Assembly: GCA_039707655.1 (NCBI GenBank)
Contig: CM077666.1
Location: 299,238,166-299,302,165 of the forward strand
Direction of reading: 5' to 3'
Origin: Elymus sibiricus
Lineage: Eukaryota > Streptophyta > Magnoliopsida > Poales > Poaceae
DNA: 64,000 nucleotides
Positions within the stretch are counted from its first letter, which is position 1. Each line of letters opens with the position of its first letter. This document shows positions 44,634 to 54,588 of this stretch, in pieces. The translations under genes and the position numbers were made by a program. Under the pieces are notes generated by a model. That model saw only the letters and a program-made list of their open reading frames with translations. It made no database searches and was not told where the DNA came from.

Positions 44634-46146
44634 TGATGAACCACAAGTATAGGGGATCAATCATAGTCCTTTCGATAAGTAAGAGTGTCGAACCCAGCGA
44701 GGAGCAGAAGGAAATGACAAAGCGGTTTTCAGCAAGGTATTCTCTACAAGTACTGAAAGTAGCGGTAACAGATAGTTTGGTAGCAAGGTAATTCGTAACA
44801 AGTAACAAATAGTAACGGTAACAAAGGTGCAGCAAGGTGGCCCAATCCTTTTTATAGCAAAGGACAAGCTGGAACGATTTCTTATAATAAGCAAAGCGTT
44901 CTCGAGGACACACGGGAATTATATCTAGTCACTTTCATCATGTTTGTTTGATTCGTGTTCGCTACTTTGATAATTTGATATGTGGGTGGACCGGTGCTTG
45001 GGTGCTGTTCTTACTTGAACAAGCCTCCCACTTATGATTACCCCCTCTCGCAAGCATCCGCAACTACGAAAGAAGAATTAAGATAACTCTAACCATAACA
45101 TGAAACATATGGATCCAAATCAGCCCCTTACGAAATATCGCATAAACTAGGGTTTAAGCTTCTGTCACTCTAGCAACCCATCATCTAATTACTACTCCAC
45201 AGTGTCTTCCCTTAGGCCCAAAGATGGTGAAGTGTCATGTAGTCGATGTTCACACGACACCACTAAAGGAAGCAACAACATACATATCATCAAAATATCG
45301 AACGAATACCAAATTCACATGATTACTTATGACAAGACTTATCCCATGTCCTCAAGAACAAAAGTAACTAATCACAAATCATATTCATGTTCAAGATCAG
45401 AGGGGTATTGAATAGCATTAAGGGTCTAAACATATAATCTTCCACCAAATAAACCAACTAGCATCAACTACAAGATGTAATCAACACTACTAGCAACCCA
45501 TAGGTACCAATCTGAGGTTACAAAGATTGAATACAAGAGATGAACTAGGTTTTGAGATGAGATGGTGCTATTGAAGATGTTGATGAAGATTGGTCCTCCC
45601 ACGATGAGAGGATCGTTGGTGATGTCGATGGCTTCGATTTCCCCCTCCCGGAGGGAAGTATCCCCGGCGGAATCGCTCCGCCGGAGAGCAAAATAGCTCC
45701 TGCCCAGGTTCCGCCTCGAGACGGCGGCGCTTCGTCCCGAAAGTCTTCTCTTTTATTTTTTTAGGGCAAAAGACCTTATATAGCAGAAGGAGGGGGCCAG
45801 AGGCCAGCCAGGGGCCCCACAAGGCATCAGGCCGCGCCCAGGGGGGCCGCGCCCTGTTGCCTTGTGGGCAACTGGTGGGTCCCCTCCCGTATATCTTCTC
45901 TCCAGTATTTTTTATATATTCAATAAAAAATCTCCGTGAAATTTCAAGTCAATTGGAGCTCTGTAGGATAGGTATCTCTGACGTAGCTATTTCAGGTCCT
46001 GAATTCCAGCTGTCGGTATTCTCCCTCTTCATATAAATCTTGCAAATTAAGAGAGAAAAGGCATAAGAATTGCATCATAAAGTGAAATAACGATCAAATA
46101 CATTATAAATAACAGTAGGAAATCATGATGCAAATTGGATGTATCA
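44634..46146 (-). repeat. 5' LTR of the gypsy element
   Basis: 1513 bp. On the minus strand it carries an inverted repeat at 45816-45868, then TATATAA at 45776-45782, then a GC-rich leader. It ends TCATCA at 44634 next to the primer-binding site. Confidence 0.9.
45816..45868 (-). promoter_or_regulatory. Inverted repeat upstream of the gypsy LTR TATA box
   Basis: CCCACAAGGCATCAGG (45816-45831) and CCTGTTGCCTTGTGGG (45853-45868) pair at 15 of 16 positions. The TATATAA box lies 34 bp away at 45776-45782. The matching structure in the other LTR is at 36495-36548. Confidence 0.7.
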
Positions 46147-46151
46147 ACCGC

Positions 46152-47150
46152 GCCAGTGTGAATGCATGTGCATGTGCCCATTGTTGGGTTATTTGTCTCA
46201 TTCGGTTGTTATTGTTATCTGAAAGATCGTGTAAAGGCAACATGATGGATAGGGGTAAATGAGCTGTTTGTTGTTAGCCTGTCATTACCTCGGGTTTGAA
46301 GGTGTCCCTGCAGATATTGGTTAGACACTAAATGGTGAATGAAGGGAGAAACCCTTTAATTGATGCTAGTTTACAACCAACCATTTTTATACAGAAGATT
46401 TTGGCCTTGTCAGAAATTTCCCTGCAGAAACATGTTTATCTAAAAAATGGTGTCGATGCAGAAAAAGCTAGGCTTTTGAGAAATACAATACATATTCGTA
46501 ATTTTGGAGAATGAAATTTAGCAACATTAAAACATCCATGTAACAACACAAAGATGCTCCAGAAGGCTTGGTTAGAAAATGTGGAACTATGGATCCAATT
46601 CCTCCATTGATGGTGGAAACACACATAACCTGCAAGACCACCAAACATATATTCACATGAAAACACGCGTAATTTACCAACAGATCAAAATAATCATGCT
46701 ATAAACCATGATCTTGAAAATGAACATGAGAGCTATTTCTAATGGTTGGTGCAGAAGAGACTGCACTGGTGACTGCTCACGGAAAGAAGGAGACAAACCA
46801 GTCGTTACATTATGCTATTCTATAGTAGTTGTCTTCTAAAGTGATTTAATATTGAGGAAATATGTGACACGTGAAGAAGAGTATGTAACAGTGCAAAGAG
46901 CATAGGTGAGGTCACTTAATTACCCAAGAGAACAATCAGGGAGATGATCTGAAACACGTCATCAACAAATTTCTCCACTTAAGCATCCACGATATGTACT
47001 CGTGTGTGTGACCTCTCTGCAAATGTTCTGAATGTTTGTCTTAGCCTCTGTCTTGCTTGAGTCCAAATCACAAATATGTTGTGAAGATGACACATAAATA
47101 ATGATAGAACCCAATAGCTAGGTGATAAAATTTCAATAGACATTGACGAT
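46152..47150. other. Unassigned sequence right of the gypsy element
   Basis: Mixed-composition DNA with only short frames. I recognise no domain, RNA or element end. One minus-strand stretch around 46480-46640 has an acceptor-like TTGCAG before a short open frame, but nothing supports a gene. Confidence 0.5.
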
Positions 47151-47700
47151 GTTACGGTCCAGGGGTGCCTCACCTCTTTGGTTGTCGGCCCAAGTAGGCC
47201 GGCTCGAGGCCCCCTTGGTCGGTTTACGCCCTGGGCCATCATGCTGAGCGGTGGACCCTTTAGAAGGGATATTCAGGAAACCTTACCATGCAAGACAAGG
47301 AAGTTGGATTTGTGGAGGACTCCCCTCCACCGACATAGCCGACTAGGTTCATGTGGCCCTAGGGGGTCCAGTATCTTATATAATTCGGGGCCAAGCTAGT
47401 CGATGGACAAGTTAGAATCTCTCGGTAACACATGTACTTTGTACATCCCAATCACAATATACACGAGCACGAGTGGGTTTTACCTCGTGAGGAGGGCCTA
47501 GACCTGGGTAAATATGGTCTTATGTTTCCCCTTCGATCTACTCACCTCACCGGATACCCTACCAAGGGATCCGCCCGAATCATCTCCGATAATGGTGGCC
47601 CATACAATTCTCGCGTGGTGAGCTTAGAGCTCAGATGGGGCTGCTAGTTGACACCGGCACGGTCTACATGCTGGGCCTGATCTTCGTTTTTTGGCCCCAT
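47151..47700 (+). repeat. Degraded LTR-like remnant
   Basis: Contains ATCTTATATAATTCGGGG (a TATA-like box), a CTCGGTAACACATGTAC stretch, GTGGGTTTTACCTCGTGAGGAGG and CTAGTTGACACCGGCACGG. Such phrases are typical of the 3' part of some Triticeae LTRs. No matching second LTR or target duplication is visible. Confidence 0.4.
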
Positions 47701-47744
47701 GAGTTTTGTTGCCGACTCGACTGGCCACATCGGCCTAGTCGAGA

Positions 47745-49500
47745 CACTAGAAAAAAGACACATCTGTGATGATACGTGTTTGTCACAGTAGGTCATGTTT
47801 TCTGTCACCCATGTATATCCGTGACGATTTTATGACAGAATCAAGATAGTCATACATCTGCCGTCGAGGATGTGTTCCATGATAATAATCACTTTTCATC
47901 ACGGAAGTGTCCACTTTCATGATGATAAATGGCGCATCATGGAAGTGTTTTCGTCAAGGGTAACCAACACGTGGCAACCACCGTAACGGGGTGCTGTTAA
48001 GCCATCGGGTGCGGGTTCCAGATCCGATACCCGTTAACAGCCCCGACCAATGATGATTTTCCACGTGTCGGCTTCTCATTCGCCAACAAAGCCACGCGTC
48101 AGCTCTACCTTGTAACATGTGTCGCCCATCCAATGGACGATATGCGCCTATGAAACGTCGACACGTGGCACGGTCCAACAGTGGCCCATTTTGTTAAAAA
48201 GGTCGGCCCAACAAAAGGCCTGCTTAAGGCCCACTTGACTTAGTCAAATGTAATCGGGCCAGTCTATTATAGGCCTGATAATGACCTGTTTGTATATAGC
48301 CCATTTACAGCTCGGGTACCCACGACCCGTAGGACATGTATAAATTCAACCCATTAGGAGCTCGTGGGCCATTCAATATGGTTCCAGCCCGTTGATACTT
48401 TGGGCCCATGTGTCCCGTGGTATCGTTTTCTAATCCTGGCCCGTACTTGCTTTCGGCCCATTTATGGCCCCGTGTAGTGGCTCGGACCTTTACAAACCAT
48501 GTAGTGCTGCGGACCTTTACGACCCGTGATGCTTCTAGGTATTTGCGGCCTTTTGTAAATTCCGGCCCTTTTACGGCCCATCGAGTCTTGAGGCCATATA
48601 GGGCTCATGGTACATTTTGGCGAATTTATGGTATGCATGTGCCTAGGTCATTTCTATCCCATGGTGTCTTTAGGTCCATTAATGGCCTATGTTTACTCAC
48701 GGCCATTTTCAGCCCGTCGCGTCCTTTGGTCTACTAACGGCCCGTGTTGCCTCTATGCCATTTTCGGCCCGTTGCGCCTTTTGGTTCATTAACGACATGT
48801 GCTGTCTTTGAGATATTTTTGGCCCGTCGCGCCTTTTGGTCCATTAACGGCCCGTGTTGTTGCTGGGCCATTTTTGGCCCGTCGCGCCTTTTGGTCCATT
48901 AACGAGTCATTTCCGGCCCATCACGCCTTTTGGTCCATTAATGTCCCTTGTTACCTATGGGCCATTTTTTGCCCGTTGCCCCTTTCAGTCCATTAAGGGC
49001 CCATGACGCTTTTGATTTCATTTATGGCCAGTGGTGTATATCGGCATATTTACAGCCCATTATATATCCAAATCATTTTTGGTTCATGGGCCCTTACTAC
49101 TTTTGGCCTGTGTGCGGCCCATGATTATTTTGGCCGTTTTCAGCCCGTACTAATTTTGGCTCATTAGCGGCCCATCGTGTTTCATGCCCCTTCACGACCC
49201 ATGGTGCTTAATGCCCTTGAGCGGACCACATGACGTGAAGATTTTGGGCCATTTGCCGCGTGTGGTGCTTTCGGCCCAGAAGCGGCATGCGATGCGTTCG
49301 GCCCATGGTGCTTTCAACCCATTTTTGGCACTTGGTGGTTGCAGTCGACGTGCGACCCATGAGGTGTGAACCGCGCTAAGCAATACACGACAATTAATGG
49401 TAGGCATACAAGTTACAATAGGACATCTCAACATATTACATCCACTGGGTACCAAAGGTTGATGCTAGTGCAAATAAATGAACAAAGCTTAACAATTTGT
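47745..49500 (+). mobile_element. CACTA transposon end with subterminal repeat array (partial)
   Basis: Starts CACTAGAAAAAAGACAC at 47745, a slightly mutated CACTA terminus. It is followed by GTGATGATACGTGTTTGTCACAG-type sequence, as in Triticeae CACTA elements of the Jorge/Caspar kind. From about 48180 to 49350 it is a degenerate array of GGCCCGT/GGCCCAT units spaced 15-60 bp. Such subterminal arrays bind the transposase. No opposite terminus and no transposase are in the window, so it is truncated, probably near 49500. Confidence 0.75.
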
Positions 49501-49529
49501 AACCTCAACACAAAGTTTAAAAATGGAGC

Positions 49530-49718
49530 GGGGAACCCATCCGGTCCTAGGGCCTTCATTGGGAAAATTTGAAATAAAAAGCACACTTTATCTCTTCGAC
49601 ATTATAAGGTTTGGATAAGTCAACATTCATGTCATCCGTCATCTTCTGAGGAATACCATCCAACAGAATATTCAAGTCCTCGACTCCTTCTGAACTACAA
49701 AGATTTGCAAAAACCCTT
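49530..49718 (-). pseudogene. LINE reverse transcriptase fragment
   Basis: Minus-strand reading gives FANLCSSEGVEDLNILLDG, then NVEEIKCA and, after a frameshift, FPMKALGPDGFPAPF. The K(A/S)xGPDGFPA motif is the hallmark of the RT N-terminal region in plant LINEs. It is bounded by the LTR start at 49719 and by CACTA-like sequence on the other side. Confidence 0.7.
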
Positions 49719-50990
49719 TGATACGTCTCAAACGCATCTATAATTGTTAATTATTTCTTACTATTATCATATCATTTTCATATATTGTTTATAGCAATTT
49801 ATATTATTTTTCTGGACTAACTTATTAATTCAGTGCTCAGAGCCAATTGTTGTTTTTCTGCATGATTTTGGTTTTATAGAAAAACGATATCTCCGGACCT
49901 CAAAATCCCTTGAATATTTTTGACGATTTTTTTTGGAGGACAAAAATTCCAGAAAGCACCAGGGCCTGCCGGGGGGCCACCCAGGGGCCCCATGTGGTCA
50001 AGCCACATAGGCAAGTGGGGCCGTGTGGTGGGCCCATTTGGCGCCCCTCTGCACCGCATTATGCCCCCTTCAGCCTATAAATTCTATTTTTCCTGAAACC
50101 CCCAGCACCAATTTTTCACGATTTTTCTGCTGCCGCAAGTTTCTGTTCCGGGGAGATCCAAACTGGAGGCCTGTTCGGTGTGCTGTCGGAGGGGGAATCC
50201 ATCACCGGAGCCATCTTCATCAACTTTGCTTCCATCATGTCCAGGTGTGAATAGTTTCCTTAGGATGTTGGGTCCATAGCAGTAGCTAGAGGACATCCTC
50301 TCCCTTATGCCTCAATACAAGGTTCCCGTGAGCTGCCTCACATGATCAAGATCAATTTGATGTAATCGGTGTTGTGTTTGTTAGGATATGATGAATTGTC
50401 ACTTTATGATCAGATTTGTTCATGAATTTTATTGAGTTTTCTATGGTTTCATTTGCTGCATAACTAAGTAGTCATATATGCTCTCCGTTCTATTTGTCTT
50501 CTTTGGCCAAGTTTGATTAGTAGTTCTTCAGAGGGAGTGGTGTATGATAGTGGGTTCAATCATGCAGTGTTCTATATCCCAGTGACAAGAGAGGACAAGA
50601 CATGTATTGTATTGTTGCTACTAAGAATGAAACATAGATTTCTTTATCACGCTTGGATGATAGTTTTATTGTCTATATTATGTCATGATGTTTATTGCAA
50701 TGCTCTGTTCGTTATGAACTTAATACCCTGAGATGCATGTGGATAGCAGTCTTTGGGTTGAGTATTAGTTGTATATACAGTTGGATTAATAGTTTACATA
50801 ATGCCTATATTAAATTATGCCATGAGTAATCACAATCATAAATATTGCAATTTAATCACCGCCGAACTGTAATTTGTTCACTACAACACATCTATTTTGC
50901 TCGGAGAGATGCCACTAGTGATGAGACTATGTACCATTTTATTCTATCATTGCAATAATTCATTATTATTTTGTTTTCTCGATGTACCAT
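49719..50990 (+). mobile_element. Old, degraded LTR related to family X
   Basis: Starts TGATACGTCTCAAACGC and keeps family landmarks in order: GGACTAACTTATTAATTCAGTG, TATAAATTC near 50076, GGGGAGATCCAAACTGGAGG and GGGGGAATC. The 3' end is not clear; recognisable similarity fades around 50900-50990. No second LTR or target duplication was found, so it is probably an ancient solo or truncated LTR. Confidence 0.7.
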
Positions 50991-51456
50991 TTTATTCTGT
51001 GAGTGGTGAGACTATGTACCTGAAATAACTCGTGCTTACTACTTTTCCAGCCTTTTTTTTCTTATGGTAAAAATATATGCTTAGCTTTAGTATTTCTCTA
51101 TTCAGCTGATGTTAATAAAATAATATTAGGACTTAAATATAATCTTCAAAAATGTAGTTAATTATGTTATTTATCTTTCATATTTTTTTATTCCGTGACA
51201 ACGCACTGGCATTCAAATAGTAGACATAAATTTAGCCAAAAAAGGCTGTAGACATATTTTTTTATTGAGACATATAAATGGTGCTGGACGTTCCTGCCTA
51301 GAAACCGAGCGAGGCCAGAGACGAGCCCAGTTTCGCCCTTTAAGCCCATTCTGCTCTTAACTAGGTCGGCCCGGAAAGTGCTTAGCAAGCTAGCTGCCAG
51401 GACTGAGCTAAGCTCAGATCGGCGGCGGAGAGCTAGGGTTCAGGCGAGATTAACTA
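50991..51456 (+). promoter_or_regulatory. Upstream region of the MED30 gene
   Basis: AT-rich until about 51280, then the sequence becomes GC-richer. The stretch from about 51370, with AGCTAGGGTTCAGGCGAGATTAACTA just before the ATG, looks like a plant 5' untranslated region. I see no clear TATA box. Confidence 0.4.
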
Positions 51457-53353
51457 ATGGCCTCAGTCGCAGCTCGGCGGAGGCAGGAGCTGGCGGCGGA
51501 GGGCCAGCGGCACCTCGAGGAGACGATCGCCTCCGCTTTCCAGATCCTTTCCTCCATGAACGACGAGCTCTGCAACCCCGCGCTCTGGTCCTCCTCTGCC
51601 ACCGCCACCGCCACCGCCACCGCCGCTTCCGCCGCCTCCCAGCATCCCCACCACCAAAACGCAGCTCCCCCGCCACCCCACTCCGCCGACTCCGACGCTG
51701 ATGCCATGGGGGGAGCCGCGGGGGGCTCTGGTGGGTCGCTCGACGAGGCGAGGCACCGGTACAAGATCGCCGTGGCGGCTTTGCGCACGTCCATTGCCGC
51801 GGTGTCGCCCTCTACTCAGGTGAGAACTTGATGGCTGGGCCATGCGATCCTAACATCTATCATACCGTGTGAAACCTGAGGAGAATGTGCGGCGGGATCC
51901 ATGTACCTTCGGTGGGAAAGATTGGAGAACAACTATTCGGGTGTAAAATTAGGGACAGTTCAATGGTACAGCTTTGAAAAATGACATTTCGATTTTGGAG
52001 ATATGGGTCTATTTGAGACTAGCGAGTCAAGTGCCTTTTCTTGTCTGATGGCTCAATAAATCAATAAATGCATAACATATTTAGCAAACGAATTTTGCCA
52101 CATTTGAGCCGTTGAAGATGCTAACCATTATTTACCTAGAACAGAACAGATATTGAGTTTTTGGTCGGTAAATGGGGCTGAACAAGAACTTTGGGTAGCT
52201 AGGACTCGTTTATCGTACTATCTATAGGAACCGAGATTTTGATTCCTTTCGAAGAGAAGAGGGTTGATTATCATCCTGCTCTGTGAACAGATTTATTACT
52301 AGTTATATGCTTATGCTATTCTGGATAAAATTTGCTTGCTGTAGCTATGATTGAACCAACAGAACCAACATCCAGTGTTGATCTAATTCCCTCTGTTTTC
52401 GCTTATATAGTTAAAATCAGTGCTCGTGATTACTAGGATCACATTTTGTTATGCTTCTGTAATAATGTCGGGATATCTTCAGGAGATGGGGCCAACAGAA
52501 TCCAAAGGTGATCAAGCAGAGATTGAGAGATTGGAAGAGCATGCATCTTCTTTGAGAAAGGTACTTTCCCTTGAGAAGGTCTAGTCATTATGATTGATAC
52601 CATTATGCATGATTCAGGATATTATCAGGAACCAGTTGGTATTTAGTACTGGGTCAGTCGTTGAAGGCCAGATGCACCCTCGAATAACTTATTTTGAATG
52701 AGATGTCCATGTTGGTGCCTATAACATATTGATATATGGCTAGATTATTTTTAAAAAAAATCTCAAGACAAAAATGCCTAAAAATACAGGCCGGTCTTTG
52801 GCCGCAAACCTGAAGTTCTCCAGATAGAGCCCCTCTTTCTTTTCTTTGTCTTGGTTCTGGTTTCCCAGTGCTTCGATTGTCTTGATCATTCTGTTGTATA
52901 CATGAAGAGTATGTTCATTCTGTAGGTTTCTAGAATTATTCTGGTAAAGGCGCAGAAGTGCATCTGTGGTTTATTTGCCATCTTCTGCATGCCTTTTGAA
53001 TTTACCAAGGTTGATGTATGTCTTTAGAGCAGAGCAACAAGGTTTTGCAGAGGTTGGAGCGCACCATCCTTTCTATAGAATTAAAAATGGATCATTTTAA
53101 GTACCCCTAGCAATCACTAGAAGCTATTCCAGTGTGTCCCTAATGGAAGCTTCTCTATATGGCACCTTGCAATATCTGTTCTTTTAATCCAGTAACATGT
53201 AACATGACGTACAATTTTCTGGTAAGGAAGTCTAACACTGGGATTCTGTTGCAGGAAATTGAAAGCAAAAACAAACAGCTAAAGCTCCTCATCGATCAAC
53301 TCCGTGATCTAATATCAGATATATCGATGTGGCAAAGCCCTTGCTCAGTGTGA
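51457..53353 (+). CDS. MED30: Mediator complex subunit 30 (MED30), three exons
   Basis: Exons 51457-51819, 52483-52560 and 53255-53353 join in phase 0 with GT-AG introns, giving 179 residues. Exon 1 carries the conserved core [20 protein letters not shown] followed by [17 protein letters not shown] (about residues 8-45). A Thr/Ala and Ser/Pro/Gly-rich linker follows (about 46-95), then [20 protein letters not shown]. Exons 2 and 3 are charged and coiled-coil-like ([33 protein letters not shown]). Known role: a head-associated part of Mediator, which links transcription factors to RNA polymerase II in the nucleus. The length fits plant MED30. An AATAAA at 53736-53741 may be its poly(A) signal. 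No break is seen. Confidence 0.88.
51598..51624 (+). repeat. GCCACC hexamer repeat in the MED30 coding exon
   Basis: Four and a half units of GCCACC encode alternating Ala-Thr in the linker after the conserved core. In-frame hexamer repeats of this kind vary in length between alleles. Confidence 0.8.
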
Positions 53354-54588
53354 GTTGTCACTGCTAATCAGTTCTTACAAGTCTAGATGGGTGCTAAGGC
53401 AAAACTGCATACGATGCTCTCTTTAATTGGAAAGTGAATGTGATATGACCAAAAGTAGATGCGATATGAGCAGATTACTGTTACAAAATTGTGAAACTGT
53501 GTTGTATTGCCCTTAAGGATTTGAGAAATGTAATGAGCGGCGTTAAATGCAGATTTGCTAGTAACCGAAACACGTGTAAGGTGCATATTGGACCCAACAT
53601 GGCTATCGACAGAACAGGGGCTATCCTTCTATTTTCTCTGGGGATTCGACATTGGCTCCAATGCTTGTGTATGCTCCCTTTCTTTTCTGTTCTTTTGTGA
53701 TCAATGTTTATGTGGACTTGTATTCTGTGTGGAGCAATAAATTTGGTTCTTGAGATGCAATGCATATTCTTTTCTTTTTAGTGAAAATGCTGATAGATTG
53801 TGGTATGCCTGTTACAAATTCGAGTCCCATTAGCTGTGCAATTTGGTCTCTCATGGGAATCGTATCCATTCAGGGAGTTATGTAGGACTGATATCCTTTT
53901 AAAAAAAATCGCATGAAAGTATCAGAGCCTTTGGAGTAATGGAATGGCCCAATGATTATTTTACTTCTGTTCACATTCACATGATAGAGGATTCCCGCCG
54001 TTCTGTTAACCAAGAAACATCTTCATGCAATACTGTAGTGGCAGTCCCTCTAACCAAGAAACATCTTCATGCAATACTGCAGTGAAACATCTACATCTTT
54101 ACATCTTGTACATTAGGAACCCATTAGACATGCCATACAATCCCATAAAAAAATACATTTGCGTCCAAAGATCAAACGGATCATCGAACAACCAATTTAC
54201 TAGTAGCTCATGTGAACAATCTGGTTCTCGAAATTGCGCAGGCCATGCATCATTCAGTGGAAATGATAGGAATATGCTGACCAAATTCTACCGAGCAACC
54301 TTTAAGTTAAAATACCTGATATGGTGTTCATAACCCGCCATTCCCAATTACTAATACATAACTTACAGACAACACTACATAGAACCATCATCCTCTTTAG
54401 ATAACAGAAGGGTGTTACTCCCGGCATCTACATCGTCGGATACAACCATCACTCTACAGCAATCAGTCAAACACTGTACAAACTGGACACACACTATCAG
54501 GTCACAGTGGGCTGCATACTACTGTACCAAAGACCCTTCACATCATTCTAGGAAGCTCTGCAAACTCTCCTTGTGCTGAGCGCTTCTT
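53354..54588. other. Convergent intergenic region between MED30 and CAMTA
   Basis: Contains the 3' untranslated regions of both genes. AATAAA at 53736-53741 suits MED30. A 34-bp direct duplication is at 54007-54084. No further gene or transposon is apparent. Confidence 0.6.
54007..54084 (+). repeat. 34-bp direct duplication
   Basis: Two copies of a phrase containing AACCAAGAAACATCTTCATG (54007-54040 and 54051-54084) differ at one base, with a 10-bp spacer. Found between the two convergent genes. Confidence 0.85.

Larger units (their letters stand above)
33732..46146 (-). mobile_element. Gypsy LTR retrotransposon with broken gag-pol, containing two later insertions
   Basis: Minus-strand element with ends TGATAC... 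and ...TCATCA and LTRs of about 1.5 kb (33732-36826 when the solo LTR is excluded, and 44634-46146). The flanks ACCAC (33727-33731) and ACCGC (46147-46151) are a target duplication with one mismatch. Domain order is gag, protease, RT, RNase H, integrase, the gypsy order. A solo family X LTR lies in the left LTR and a copia derivative lies between protease and RT. Frameshifts and a stop show it is dead, and it is older than both insertions. Confidence 0.93.

Noticed and set aside
46436..46680. A possible exon on the minus strand preceded by TTGCAG
   Set aside because: No second exon, domain or homologue was recognised, and the frame ends quickly.
48408..48996. Frames rich in Phe, Arg and His over the GGCCCGT array
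   Set aside because: They arise from the subterminal repeats of the CACTA element and share no stable frame.
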